NCBI GenBank assembly: GCA_964017195.1
Contig: OZ024888.1
Location: 15,925,701-15,989,700, forward strand
Direction of reading: 5' to 3'
Length of the DNA stretch: 64,000 bases
Source of the DNA: Siderastrea radians
Lineage: Eukaryota > Cnidaria > Anthozoa > Scleractinia > Rhizangiidae
The position numbers and the translations under genes are program-made. Under the pieces are notes generated by a model, which was given only the letters and a program-made list of their open reading frames with translations, made no database searches and was not told the origin of the DNA. Positions 15,143 to 26,600 of this stretch are shown one piece after another. Numbering within the stretch: position 1 is the stretch's first letter; the number at the start of each line of letters is the position of its first letter.

Positions 15143-16640
15143 TTAGGTTGAAGTGTAAGTGATTGATTGAGTTAAATGTGAACTGTGTTTTATTTTTAAA
15201 GAAATAGGCGTACACTGACTTTTGAGCTTGAAATAGAGCACTGTTATGGTTAATATGTAGCTATAATTTGGAATAATTATTTTGTCAGAACCATTTAATA
15301 AAAATGTGTTTTCATTGTTTGTATTCAAAATCCCGTTTATGTGGTGAATTACGCCACGCAATCGATGTCCGTTTAAAGACAGGTCTGTTTGCATTGTCAT
15401 TAGTCCGTCTTCAATGACAAAGGCCGTATCATAAACGCTTGGATCAACGTTCGCAACGGTTTCTTTAACACCGTAAACAATCCGATTTCCGATTACTAGT
15501 GGTGCAGTCTCACGGACGGTACCGTCAAGATCGAGGAAAAGGTACTGAGGAGGAGAGCTATCCCAACTGTGAAAGAGGATTATAGTTCTCGTGTATTTCT
15601 CAAAATTTTTCGTAGTATGATTTGAAATCGAGAGCGTTGTGGCTTGAGGCGTCACGCTCACCTCATTCATTTCAGGTGGAAAAAACTCTACAACCATCGT
15701 GTAGTAACCGACCGGAAGTGGATGGAGGTTAAAACCGAGGCGTGACTGGTACTGGTGTGGTGAGTCTTTTTCTAACAGGAGAAAGTAAGTTTGAGAAAGT
15801 AAGCTTTTTTATTTACTTGATGTGGAGATTCTGGATAATCATCAATACTCAAAACATTGATATTTTTTTCACTCGAAGATTCATCTGCGTTTTCCATCAA
15901 ATATCTGAAGGCATCTTTTTTATTCGTTGAGCTACCGACATGGGATTCATGAAGTGTTTGACTGACAAGATCTGACATAGATGTTATTTCACTTTTCATA
16001 AAATCAACGTTAACTGCGGATTTCAGATCTTTGCCTTCGGTGTGTAAGTTGACAATTGTATTATTATTTAAGTTCAAGTCTCCAGTCGTACTATTAGTGC
16101 CATCGATTTTGATAAACTTTTTTTGAGTTTCGTCAAGCGGCATCTCTCTGATTTGATGGAAGCGCAAGGTTGGAAATTGAATGATTTTTCATGTCGATGT
16201 CACCCTCTTTGTCCAGTTTTTTGGCAAGCTGTTTGTCGACATATCTTTTGTTTGTCGCCTGATCGGCCCCACCCGGGTCCGGGTCTTTTACGTAGTAGAG
16301 TGTGTTATTATTCATATTAATGCTTGCTTCCATTTTCCCGCCTTCCTTCTTTGAAAGGAAGATGTTTCTCGAGTCCTGATAGTTTAATACCTTTGTCAGA
16401 TCACCGTGGATTGGCTAAGGGTTGCTTTTTAATCGCAAAATATCGTACTTATTTTGCATGTCAATATCAGCGGCACCGCTGGCACTACCCTCCGGTCCAG
16501 GATAACCTTTGTCGCCTTTTGGGCCCTGCGGTCCATCCTTCCCTTGGGTTCCCTGTACACCGGCGTCCCCTCGGGGACTTGTCTGACCTTGGGGTCCCTG
16601 TGGACCGGCGTCCCCTCGGGGACCTGTCTGACTTTGAGTT
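15143..16640 (-). pseudogene. Collagen-like fibre/spike gene of element C, several frameshifts
   Basis: Read leftward, the gene begins with Gly-X-Y collagen triplets around 16640-16440, partly in a frame that is now fused to the ATPase frame. It continues with phage-fibre-like repeats (NNNTLYYVKDP, ATNKRYVDKQLAKKLD, DMKNHSISNLALP, DLNLNNNTIVNL) across 16333-15772 and a distal part at 15697-15143 with MQTDLSLNGHRLRGVIHHINGIL. At least three frame changes separate these parts. Such proteins would form a trimeric receptor-binding fibre. No corresponding gene is visible in the seen parts of A and B. Confidence 0.75.
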
Positions 16641-17250
16641 CCTCCGAAATTTTTTTCATTAATTTTCGGGGCTTGTCATAGTAAAAGAAAGAATTATTTT
16701 TATCGGTGGCGCGATCTAACGTGTCATGATCAACACCTATCTCGTCCGCAATCCGCTTGTTTTCTCGTGGAAGAAATCTGAAAATACAAAAATGGCTACA
16801 GTTATCACGGATGTTTTTCGGCACCTTGTAGAAGGTTTGAGTGAAGTAACTAACGCTGCAGTTTCTGTGCCGTCCGTTAATAAAATAATTAATGATGCTG
16901 TTTTGGTTGCTTTCACAAACAATTGTTGCAACAATTTTTTGGTTGTCCACCGGAAGCTCTTCGAGTGGAATGATTCCATCACCGGGAGCCTCGATGACCT
17001 CGTAACCAACCTTGGGGTTGATTTTTGAACGAAGTACTGCGAAAGAGACTGGTATTTGTTCTGGTGCAGGTTCTTTGAAAAAAAAATTATCACACTCTAA
17101 CAACTCATAAACCATATGCAGTAATGTGTTTGTTTTGCCAGAATTAGTGGGTCCACAAATCAGCATCCGGAAAACATCGGTGGGCATGCAAGGGTCACCT
17201 TGCTTGTACTTACTCTCGGAAAAAGCTGGGTCGTAATTCGGTATCTTCAT
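16640..17250 (-). pseudogene. Packaging ATPase of element C, degraded
   Basis: The ATG at 17250 opens MKIPNYDPAFSESKYKQGD, followed by a Walker A motif GPTNSGKT. After residue 70 the frame changes within TNTLLHMVYELLECD. The later part contains FINGRHRNCSVSYFTQTFYKVPKNIRDNCSHFCIF, typical for Polinton ATPases, but the Walker B aspartates expected before VCE are missing. The frame then runs into the collagen-like region in the wrong phase. The protein cannot be functional as read. It diverges from the gene at 17283 on the other strand, sharing a short promoter interval. Confidence 0.82.
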
Positions 17251-17282
17251 TTTTTTGGTTTCTATATAATCACGCTGGAAAT

Positions 17283-18254
17283 ATGTCAGTACAAAAGTGG
17301 AATCAGTTGGCTGAGGAAAAGTCGGCCGTCGATCAACAAACACAAGACATTCACCAAAAATTTAGAATGGACAAAATAAGCAAAGAATTTGGACAGCTTT
17401 CAGGAAAGGAGCTGTTTAAACCTATTACAAAAAGGCTTGAAAAAAGCAGCACCACTGCGCAAGAGGTGGAGGAAAGTCCTGATTATGCAATGGACGAATT
17501 TGACATAACCAACCCGTTTGGTGATAAATTCAGACCGGATGCACCAACACCAGCACCATCACCAGAACCAACACCACCACCAACACCATCACCATCACCA
17601 CTACCATCACCACCACCAACATCATACCTAGATGTTGACGAAGATGATTTTCCACAACCACCCCCGCCACTAGAAGAAACATCCAAACGAAAAGAGTGGG
17701 CGATGCCACGACCTGTTGAGCCAAAATACCTCCATGAATCAACCCTGTTGCAAACGGTCAATCAGCTGATCACAAAATTCGGAAATGATCCCAACCACAG
17801 AGTAAAAAGTAAAGAATCCCAACTTCATGGTTATTCCGTGAAGGAGCTCAAAATGGTAAGAGATGGGATCTATGAAAAAAGTAGGGCAACCCAACCTCTA
17901 TCGAAACAGCTGCAGCAGGGGAAGCAGAGCCTAAAGTCTACGCCCCCACGCAAAAGTAAAGAATCTCGTCCAACCTCTCTGGAAAAAGCCGTCATGAGCC
18001 GAAGACCTGTTGTTGAGCCTTCAGACGATGAAGAGGACTTCTCTGAACAAGATCGGGAAACCGAAGGAAGTGGCTTTGCTACTGCTGAAAAATTGACCAA
18101 CCAACGTTATGTGAGCTTAGGATCGATCAATGCTGGAAACAGCTCAATACAACTAAAAAATCAGGTATTTTCTCTGCTTGATTCACTAGTTGGACTCGGC
18201 GCAATCGACAAAAAGCAAAAGAAAAAAAGTGTTCGTGATTATATAGGCCAATAA
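17283..18254 (+). CDS. Conserved Polinton protein with Pro-rich acidic linker
   Basis: The 323-residue frame is intact. The N-terminal helical part (KWNQLAEEKSAVDQQ) is followed by a Pro/Ser-rich linker at about 80-120, an acidic DVDEDDF segment, a charged middle and a C-terminal helix ending KKSVRDYIGQ. Proteins of this layout are frequent in cnidarian Polintons and may be scaffold- or tail-associated. The TAA stop overlaps the next gene start as TAATG, which suggests coupled translation or a shared transcript. No enzymatic motif is visible. Confidence 0.6.
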   Translation: MSVQKWNQLAEEKSAVDQQTQDIHQKFRMDKISKEFGQLSGKELFKPITKRLEKSSTTAQEVEESPDYAMDEFDITNPFGDKFRPDAPTPAPSPEPTPPPTPSPSPLPSPPPTSYLDVDEDDFPQPPPPLEETSKRKEWAMPRPVEPKYLHESTLLQTVNQLITKFGNDPNHRVKSKESQLHGYSVKELKMVRDGIYEKSRATQPLSKQLQQGKQSLKSTPPRKSKESRPTSLEKAVMSRRPVVEPSDDEEDFSEQDRETEGSGFATAEKLTNQRYVSLGSINAGNSSIQLKNQVFSLLDSLVGLGAIDKKQKKKSVRDYIGQ

Positions 18255-19018
18255 TGACGTTTAATCTTCTGCTTGACTCGAGCCTCGCAAAACAACAAAG
18301 AACCGGGGGGCGCCAGGTTTCACACGATTTCACAATAAACTTTCAACCTCCGATCCACTTGGGTTCAGGAAACTATAAAGCCGCGCTAAACAAACTTATC
18401 ACAATGAGCTACTCATGGTACAACATCGATGCCTCTTTTGGTAACAGCAAAATTCGCTGGAGAAAGAAAACTGAAGAGTGGCAGACCTTGATTTTTCCGA
18501 ACGGAATGTATGATTACTCTGGCATCAACAGTTTTCTTCAGACCCAAACCGGTAAAGTGGACCCGGAAGACAAAGACAGTAAGTTCATTTTCACTCTGTA
18601 TTTCGAAATGACGATATTCCGGGTTGTCATTCTGATGCATGAAAATTATGAGCTTGACCTTTCTGAAGGCGAGTTCGCAGAATTGCTTGGTTATGAAAAA
18701 AAGATTTTGACGGGAGAAAAGAATTTTGTCGGAGCAATGGTCCCGAATATCACAAGAAGCGTTGATTGGGTGTATCTCCACTGCGATCTGATCAGCCGGC
18801 GAGCAAACGATGTTCCAAGTGATGTCTTATACAGTTTTTCAACAACAAGGCTTCAGGTCAGTTATCCGTTTCAAAAAGAACCGTATCGGCTTGAGTGGCA
18901 TCCTGCGAACAAAAGCGAGATTAATTCAATAAGGATTTGGGTGACGGACGGAAGAGACAACCCCCTGGTTCTTAACTGGATAGACGTTGCTGTCAGCATA
19001 ATGATTGAAAAAGAGTAA
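18254..19018 (+). CDS. Penton/minor-capsid-like protein of element C
   Basis: The 254-residue protein starts MTFNLLLDSS and has FTINFQPPIHLGSGNYKAALNKLITMSYSWYNI. These are hallmarks of the Polinton minor capsid-type proteins, in which a DFTI.F.PPI.L..NY.VAL pattern begins a jelly-roll. It then contains TLIFPNGMYDYSGINSFLQ and a late HCDLISRR segment. The frame is intact and it lies upstream of the capsid gene as expected. It could be the functional counterpart of the FYVTLPS proteins in A and B, whose N-termini show a similar LP.PL.L.G.W.VGL pattern. Confidence 0.72.
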   Translation: MTFNLLLDSSLAKQQRTGGRQVSHDFTINFQPPIHLGSGNYKAALNKLITMSYSWYNIDASFGNSKIRWRKKTEEWQTLIFPNGMYDYSGINSFLQTQTGKVDPEDKDSKFIFTLYFEMTIFRVVILMHENYELDLSEGEFAELLGYEKKILTGEKNFVGAMVPNITRSVDWVYLHCDLISRRANDVPSDVLYSFSTTRLQVSYPFQKEPYRLEWHPANKSEINSIRIWVTDGRDNPLVLNWIDVAVSIMIEKE

Positions 19019-19049
19019 GGATTTTTTTGTTGTCTTTAATATATACACC

Positions 19050-19430
19050 ATGAATCACCCTAGTGGGTGGACAAAATTTTTTGACGAAAACGCCGGAAGG
19101 TATCGATATAAACAGAAGGGGTCGGGCTTGATCCGTGACACTCTTATGGCTATCGGCAAAGCATTCAAAGGCACTGCAAAGAATGTGGTGAAGACAGCCG
19201 CCGAAAAAGCTGCAAAAACAGTCGCTGAAAAAGCGGGGCAGAAAGTTGGCGAAATTGCTGTCGAAAAAGGTTCAAAACAAATTCGATAAATACTGCAAAA
19301 GCGTAAGCCACAAAAGGTGTCGCAGGATGCAGAAAAGAAACTTGAAAACATTTTGCAAAACCAAGAGCCGAAAAAACCTGCTTCACCTACCGCCTTGAAA
19401 TTAAATCGAATTTTGGCAAACGAAATTTAA
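19050..19430 (+). pseudogene. Basic Lys/Ala-rich virion-type protein, frameshifted
   Basis: The ATG at 19050 begins MNHPSGWTKFFDENAGRYRYKQKGSGLIRDTL, followed by an Ala/Lys-rich helix with repeated AEKA units. Coding potential changes frame at about 19270 and continues to a stop at 19430 (KLENILQNQEP). The start and the SGLIRDTL part resemble small Polinton proteins that sit between penton and capsid genes. One frameshift is the only visible lesion. Confidence 0.6.
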
Positions 19431-19466
19431 TCGTAGAAATTTTTTCCCTTAGTATAACCGTTTGAG

Positions 19467-20713
19467 ATGTTCAGATCACAGCCATATCTCGAGAAGACTG
19501 CATACGTCCAAGTGAATTTGGACACTCCACTCACATACCCGGGGAATAACCAAACGCAAAACACGTCCGGCCACAAATTTACCGTAAGAGATCGGGACAA
19601 TTTTTATGACCGGTACAATGCTTATTTCCGCGTCGATTTCAAGTTTGAGGCCGTGGCAAATGGAGCAAACATTGGCGTTGACACCCAATCGGCCCCGATC
19701 AACGGTTCTTTCTCACTGATTAAAAGTTTGAACCTTAAATCAACGAGGAAAACATCTTTACGAGGCCAACAATATCCACAAGGTTATTTTCATCAAAAAC
19801 CTGCTTGACTTTTCCGATGATTTTTCGAGAAGCGCGGTATCTTGACTCTGACGCCACCACAGTGACTGCAGACAATGCGACGAACGCCGGAATGCGGGCA
19901 AGGGGACGTCTGTCACATGACGGTGCGACAGTTCAAACTATTATCCATTTGAACCGATACTCCTTCTTCGAAGGTCTATCAGACAGGCTGCTGCCACCAA
20001 TGCAACTTGAGTTTGAAATTGTTCTGCAAGACGACAGAGAAATGATTTTCCAAAACGATGGAACACCTCGAAGGATTGTCGTCCGTAGATTGGAGTTGTG
20101 GGTGCCACAATTAAAGTTTACTGGCCAAGGACAAACCCTGGTCAATGAAAATTTCTTGCGACCAACCCAATGGAAATACTTGAAAGAAGTTTTGTGTCTC
20201 AGCAGCTCCCGAAGGGATGCAAACGGTACGTGGTTGATTACACCTGGGGTAAAAAACCCGAAGCATGTCTTCGTATTCCTTCAGCAAACTCGGAAACAAA
20301 ATTCTTATACGCAAAACCCTTACATCTTTGACACATTTAATATCGACGGTGATAACTCCGCAAGATTAGCCTCTTGTCGCTTTCAGTACAGCACAAGCTT
20401 TTACCCTGAGCTTGATTACGACCATGACTTTAAAATAAGAATTTTGAATGATTTAATCAATTTCAGATACAGAAAGAACGACTACAACACCGGCGTTCAG
20501 CTGCAGCTCGCCAACTTCCAGGAGTTATACCCAATTATCTACTTTGATCTACGAAACACCAAAGAAAGTGTGACAGGCGACCCGAAAAAGCTCGAGTTCC
20601 ATTACAGACTGAATGAAGCCGCTAACGCTCAAGATTACTCAATCTTTGCCGTGGTTTTGAATGAGGAAGAATTTGTGCTGAAGCAAATTGGGAATGAACT
20701 TGTCGCCGTCTAG
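19467..20713 (+). pseudogene. Major capsid protein of element C, two frameshifts
   Basis: The first part (19467-19808) encodes MFRSQPYLEKTAYVQVNLDTP and DFKFEAVANGANIG. Two closely spaced frame changes fall between about 19780 and 19840. The second part (to 20713) carries the long double jelly-roll C-terminal region, including WVPQLKFTGQGQ, TRKQNSYTQNPYIFDTF, and a capsid-type end (FAVVLNEEEFVLKQIGNELV). It is distantly related to the capsids of A and B. The gene follows the penton-like gene in the usual Polinton order. Confidence 0.82.
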
Positions 20714-20746
20714 AAAAAAAAATTTCTCAATTAATAAATACGCAAG

Positions 20747-21410
20747 ATGGCTACAAGTTATCATCCATATAAAATAGCGCTGACCGATGGTCAGAAAAAG
20801 AAACTACAAAAGGCTTATGTTTCGAAAACAGCTGTGGCTCTGAGGGTAAAACCGGAGCAAGTTGGACGCGGCGACGAACTCCTTCTCACTGCTACTCAAA
20901 TCTCACGAGTGAAAAAAACAGCCGCGGCAGGGAAAGGGCTTGAGCTCAAATTAAGCCAGACGCAGATTCAAAATACTGCGCAGCGTGGTGGAAACTTGTT
21001 TTCTGCTGTGCTAGGTTTGGCACGACCTTTGATAAAGCCAGCCCTTGGGGCGTTAGCAAGTGCGGGTTTGAGTTTCGGTGCAGAAAAGGTGCTAAAAAAG
21101 ATATTCGGAAGGGGTTTTGGGCCGAAGGAAATTGAGCTTTACAAACTCATCCAGCGAATGACTCCTGCTTAGAAAAAGGAAGTGGAGCAATATCATGTTG
21201 GACAGGGTGTTGTAAGGGGAGGCGCCGCACAATACGGCGGTTTCCTTGGTTTGTTAGCGTCTATCGGAGTACCTTTGGCTATCGGCTTAGTCAAAAAGGT
21301 ACTCGGAAAAGGCTTGCAAACTCAACCGCCACGACCACGACGCTCCCCCGACCCCCACCTCCTAAGGGAAGAGGAATGCAAATGCAACCCCCACCTTTCT
21401 TCGGAACGTG
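20747..21410 (+). pseudogene. pX-like core protein with in-frame stop
   Basis: The frame opens at 20747 and encodes repeated LTxxQxKKL-type units, then IQNTAQRGGNLFSAVLGLARPLIKPALGALASAGLSFGA, i.e. a GG cleavage site followed by a hydrophobic Gly/Ala-rich helix. A TAG at 21170-21172 interrupts it, after which the same frame continues with a second RGGAAQYGGFLGLLASIG hydrophobic segment up to about 21350. This is the usual form of Polinton pX-like proteins, which resemble adenovirus pX/pVI precursors and may help membrane penetration. Confidence 0.68.
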
Positions 21411-21412
21411 GG

Positions 21413-21873
21413 ATGATTATAAAAAAAATAATAAAGTTTAAAGACACGCCTCTCTCCAACATTGACCTTAGAAAATGGTGCGATTTTTTGCGCATTCCCA
21501 TCAAAGGTATTTTAGCAGAAATGAAACGAAACCTCTGTTCCATTCCCCGTGCATTATCAACTTGGATGATTTTGGAAGCTTGGGAACTCATTGGGTGTGT
21601 TGTTGGTATGCCAAAAATGGCAGGTACGAGTATTTTGATTCATTTGGGCTTCACCCACCTTTAGAATGGGAAAAAGAAACATTAATGCACGGAAAGAAAC
21701 ATTTTTTAAGAAACGACAACCAAATTCAATGGGAAAAAAGTGTGAGATGTGGTTATTACTGCCTTCTCTTTTTAAACGAAAGAAACAAAGGCACAAGTTT
21801 CGCCAACATTTTGAAAATGTTCAGCGACGATGTTCTTCAAAACGAAAGCATCGTAAAGAATTATTTTTCATAA
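21413..21873 (+). pseudogene. Adenain-like protease of element C, frameshifted
   Basis: An N-terminal part (SNIDLRKWCDFLRIPIKGI) in one frame is followed after a shift near 21510 by the catalytic region in another. Candidate catalytic residues are His in LGTHWVCCW, Asp in EYFDSFG, Gln in NQIQWEKS and Cys in VRCGYYCLLFL. All four remain, but the frame break separates the start. It lies next to the pX-like gene, its probable substrate. Confidence 0.78.
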
Positions 21874-21884
21874 GATATACAAAA

Positions 21885-22034
21885 ATGAAAGTGTACTGTG
21901 TGAAAGAAAAACGGCACACCCCCAATGTGAAAGGAAGTGAAAAGGTTGTAATTACAAAGAACAATCGAAAACTCTTAAAGACAAAATGCGCTAGTTGCGG
22001 AATAACAAAAACACGTTTTCTGCCAGGAAACTAG
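21885..22034 (+). CDS. Small zinc-ribbon protein (DUF5679-like)
   Basis: A 49-residue protein starting MKVYCVKEKR and ending CASCGITKTRFLPGN. The C-terminal CxxC with KTRF and the N-terminal YCVK resemble the DUF5679 family, which is encoded by many large DNA viruses and Polintons. One of the two N-terminal cysteines usually found (CVxC) is not present here, so zinc binding may be impaired. It lies between protease and PLA2-like genes. The function of the family is unknown. Confidence 0.6.
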   Translation: MKVYCVKEKRHTPNVKGSEKVVITKNNRKLLKTKCASCGITKTRFLPGN

Positions 22035-22279
22035 GCGAGCCCTCCCGAGCAGAGGGCGGTAGTGTGCTTGGTAATATCGCTATGACGGTTGGGTGATCTA
22101 GCCATTGAAAAAGGAATCCCGTTTCTTGCGAAAAAGGGGCTCGAGGCTGGACGTTATTACACGTCTGAAGCTTTGCGAGACCCCAATCTGCAAAAGAAAG
22201 CAATCAATTATACGCTAGACAAAGCCCGCCCAGTTTTTCAAAAAGTTGGCAGTGAGATGCTTGATCAAATTTCAACCAA
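22035..22279 (+). pseudogene. 5' half of the PLA2-like gene of element C
   Basis: The frame includes LAIEKGIPFLAKKGLEAGRYYTSEALRDPNLQKKAINY, a region that normally precedes the phospholipase-type domain in cnidarian Polinton proteins. The first part near 22035-22090 is degenerate, with stops in all frames. The coding sequence ends where element D is inserted; the CAA at 22277-22279 is the left copy of the target duplication. The 3' half resumes at 28061. Confidence 0.72.
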
Positions 22280-22480
22280 TAGTCCGGCAGATTGGTGCAG
22301 AAATATGACAGATTTGTTGGATTTATGGTAAAAGCACCAAATTTGGCATATAGATAGAGACATACCAACTAAACAATATTAGCTATGGACCCATCTGGGA
22401 AGTATCCCATAATTGCAGTTTCAACGGGTTTAAGGTGGTTCACTGAAATTCTAGCATGAAAACGAGGGTGGGATTCTGTT
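22280..22480. repeat. Left terminal inverted repeat of element D
   Basis: The sequence TAGTCCGGCAGATTGGTGCA, then TTTATGGTAAAAGCACCAAA and AACAATATTAGCTATGGACCCA, matches the reverse complement of the right end with moderate divergence. Weaker matching, including a TCACGTGAT block, continues to about 22640. Confidence 0.8.
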
Positions 22481-23634
22481 TCTCGTGTAGCAGCCACAGT
22501 CCTGCATCAAAAGAGCGCCAGTCCTCCAAAAGTGGAGAATTACTTAATATACTTGCTTTTCTTTGATCGTGGAGTCGTTTCAGTTAATGACGTGACAGGT
22601 CACGTGATTGCACGTACTGTATCGTGACATAACTAATAAGAATTTGAGACGGTGATACTGCGCTGATATTGATGGATGGTTTAGGGTGAAAATATATTTC
22701 CGAATAGGCAAGAAAACGATGACCAATACGATGATAGTATTTTTCTTTCAGCGTCGTCAATATAGGGCTGTAAAGCTGCCCTAAAATTGCGATTGAAGCA
22801 ATTAACATAACGAAAAATAGGCTGTTGATAAAAATAGAAATCGTACCGGCTATTCACGGGTTGTTAAACGTGAACATCTTTAGTCAAGACGATATTTTCT
22901 TTTGCTGCCTGTTTTTTCTTTTTTATTCGTACTTCTTTTTAAATTCTTTTCTTCTCGAGTTAGAAGGCTAGTAATACAAATTGAGACAGTTATCGAATGG
23001 GTTTTTTTCGAAAGCAGAGTGAGATGAAAGAAAAAAAAATCCATATTTCACCTTTTCCACCGAATTGGTTCAAAGCCACAATTTAAGACTAAGATTATAA
23101 ATGTATAAAAGTCGCTCCACTGCGGGAAAATGTTCAGCTATCCCTGGCAGCAATTTTACATCTCGCTAAGTTTTAAACGAAGTACTCTGTTTGCTTTCTG
23201 GACATGAAAACTGCTGTTTGATAGGGGAAAAGTTTCATTCATCAAATTCAGTACATTTCATCGTTCGCTTTGCTGATTTGGCAAACAATGTGTCTTTTTC
23301 ACTAGCCAATTTTATCCTTCGCTTTTCTGATCGCCTTATGCTCAAATCAGCTCTACACTTCCCTTATGTTCAAAACAGTTTTCATGATAAATTATCATTT
23401 AAACCCCATAAAATAGATATTTGAGGGTAGTCGTTATGAAATTATTTAATCAGCGCGGTCTATTCCACCGCTATTAAAAGGCCAACCGTTTGACATTACC
23501 CTCACCTATCCGTATTTCGTTTGACCATACATGCAGCTTCCCGTTATGTGATGTATCTGAAGTTCCTTCTGATAATCCTTGTTTTAAATGTGTCGCACCT
23601 AACCTCGATGACTGAATAAGATGATGGTGGTAGC

Positions 23635-26600
23635 GTGGACTGGAACAAATGTATTTTGTGCCAGGAAACAACCTCAGAGCCGCTCCAATGCCCACGAAAC
23701 TCCCGAAGATTTGATATAGCGTGTGGAACAGTCTACCACACCTTGGCTAGTAACATTCTTCAATTTAGTGAAATTCGAAGCTTGCCAATACCCATAAATG
23801 TTGAGAAGCTAGATGAGGGTGGAGGGATTGCAGAAACGCTTATGCAGCGAAAAGCAAAATTGCACAAATCCTGCAGAAATAAATTTAGTAACATGAAGCT
23901 GAAAAGAGCAGACAAAGGAAAAGACAAGAAGAGCCTGAATCCCCTCAACGTTCTAAATTTACAAGGGCATGTTCTGGCGCAGCTACTTCCAAAGCCGAAA
24001 AAAGCTGCTTTTTCTGTGGAAGTTCCTGGGAAACGCTTCATGAAGTGTCGACTCTTAATATAGATACAAGGTTTCGCAAGTGCGCGCATCAGTTGCAAGA
24101 CAAGGTGTTAATTGCGAAATTGAGTGCGGGCGATATGATTTCTCAAGAAGCAGTTTATCATGCGAATTGCCTGGTAGCACTTTATAACAAAGCGGAGAGG
24201 TCGAAACAGAGTACAAGTAATGGAAATGAAAAGAGAATCCAAGGTATCGCTTTAGCACAACTAGTTGCATATATAGAAGAAACGCGCGTCGAGCTCGAGA
24301 CAAAGGGTAGCGCTCCGACAGTGTTTAGGATAGCAGAACTTACGGACATGTATTCTAACCGTCTGGCACAACTTGGAGTGGAGGTGTCTGGCCGAGTTCA
24401 CTCTTCTGATCTTAAAGAAAGGCTCTTAGCAAATGTTCCAGGTCTTCAGGCTCATAAGAAAGGGCGAGACATTTTTCTAGCATTCAATGACGAAGTTGCT
24501 ACTGCGCTTCAACAGGTTTGCGAACGCGATTTTGACAATGAAGCGATGACCCTCCTTGAGGCAACGAGGATAATTCGTAGGGATATGTTGGACACGAAAT
24601 CAAAGTTAAATGGCACATTTAATGACAGTTGTCAGCAGGAATCTGTCCCAGAGTCAGTCTGAAAACATTAATTGGAATGATTTTGGGGGGACCAGATATC
24701 AAGACCTAGTCAAGCGATATGACGGAAGCGCAGACAGATCTAAGTATTTCTCAACTGATGCTTTTCAATGCAACCAAAAGGCGCCGTGACAGCTGTACAA
24801 CAGGTTCTTCATATTACCATTCCAGAGATCGCGAGCCGCCACTGCCCATTTATCCAGGCCTCATGACTCACGCGGAAACGCGAAAGCGTACACTTGTTGG
24901 TAAGCTCTACAATCTGGGATTGTCGATCTCGTATGATAGAGTGTTGGAATTATCGACTGACATGGGAAACAGTGTGTGCGCGCGCTTTGAATCAGAAGAA
25001 GTTGTGCGTCTAAGCTTCTTAAAGGAGTTTTCACAACTGCTGCCGTGGACAATATTGACCAAAACCCGAGTTCTGTAACTGCGCAAGGTGCTTTCCATGG
25101 AACTGGCATATCGTTATTTCAACATCCCACTTCCGATGCCCCAGGAGAAAAGCGAGAGGTGGTGAGCATTGACAATCAGCCTTCGAAGACAAAGCATCTT
25201 GCTCGACTTCCTGATTCTTACACAGCCGTAAGACCAGTTATCCTTCCCGAGAACGAGCCAGATGCTCCTCCTCTTCAAGTTCCGTTTGTAAGAATCTGCC
25301 CTGGAATGAAATAAGCATTCAGTCCAAGGTATAAATGGCTAGAGCATGTAAGAGATTAGCTGAACAATGAAATATCACAAAATGACTTGCAAATTGGTCA
25401 GGAATATAGCGAAACAAGAAGAGCAAGAAGAGTTACGCCACCACGAGCAAATGAAAGGGGTCCAAAACACTTTCCGGAATCAAGTGAACGCAGTTTGTAG
25501 CACTATTGAAGAAATGGGCAACCCCTTCGCAGACTGGAGATTTGTTTGTGCTAGACACCCGTGACATTGCGGATTCCAAGGTTGTTGAAACGGTCAGAAC
25601 TGTAGAGCAGCTAGGCAAGGATCAGTATCAGCAGTTTGTTACCAAAAGGCTGCAGGAGAGAACAACACCATTGTTTGATACAATCCAGAAAAACAAGTTG
25701 CCACTATTCAGGAGTCCTCCCGCTACAAAAGAGAAGTCTAGCGATAAACTCAAGGTAGCGTCACTAAAAAGCAACTGCTCTCTGTTTTCACGTCTTTATG
25801 TTTTATGTCAGGTCAGGGATGGTGATTTGGAAGGATTCTTTGGTCACGAGAACCAGAGTTTTCCCCTTTCGTTATCTCAGTATGGGAAGCTCAGATCTGG
25901 TACCAAATCGGATTTGTTGTCGTGTCTCGAGAAGAATGGACCAGCGCAAGCACAAAGGCCATCTGTTGATGCTCTGCTACTAGATGGTGCAGCCATTGTT
26001 AGCATGCTTAAGCCTGGAGCCTCCAAGACATTTCAAGAGTACAGCGAGACCGTCTTCCTTCCATACGTATCAAACCAGTTAAGGAATGTCGAGAGGTTGG
26101 ATGTGGTATGGGACAGATATCTCCCGGGCAGTCTTAAAGATTCTGCACGAAGCAAGAGAGGAAAGGGTATCCGCAGACGCGTCAGACCGGACACCAGGAT
26201 CCCAGGAAACTGGACAGCCTTCTTGAGGGTTGATGAGAACAAATAGGAACTATTCCTTTACCTGGCCGAGCAGCTTATCACAATTGAAACTGACCATGGA
26301 GAAGTTGTGTCTACTAAACATGAGTCAGTAGTCCTTAACAATGACAGAAGTGACCCCGAAGATCTATCACCTTGCACGCACGAAGAAGCCGATACGAGGC
26401 TCCTTCTACATGGCGCTGACGCTGCAAGACGTGGATACACTAAAGTAATGGTACGCACTGTCCATACGGATTTTGTAGTCATCGCAGTTACAAAATTCCA
26501 ATACCTTTCCTTATCCGAGCTTTGGATTGAGTTTGGTGTTGGCAAACACCTGAAATATTTGCCACCACACGACATATCCCGTAGTATTTGCGAAGAAAAG

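Noticed and set aside
17483..17761. Glycine-rich leftward frame in element C
   Set aside because: Antisense shadow of the Pro-rich linker of the 17283-18254 protein.
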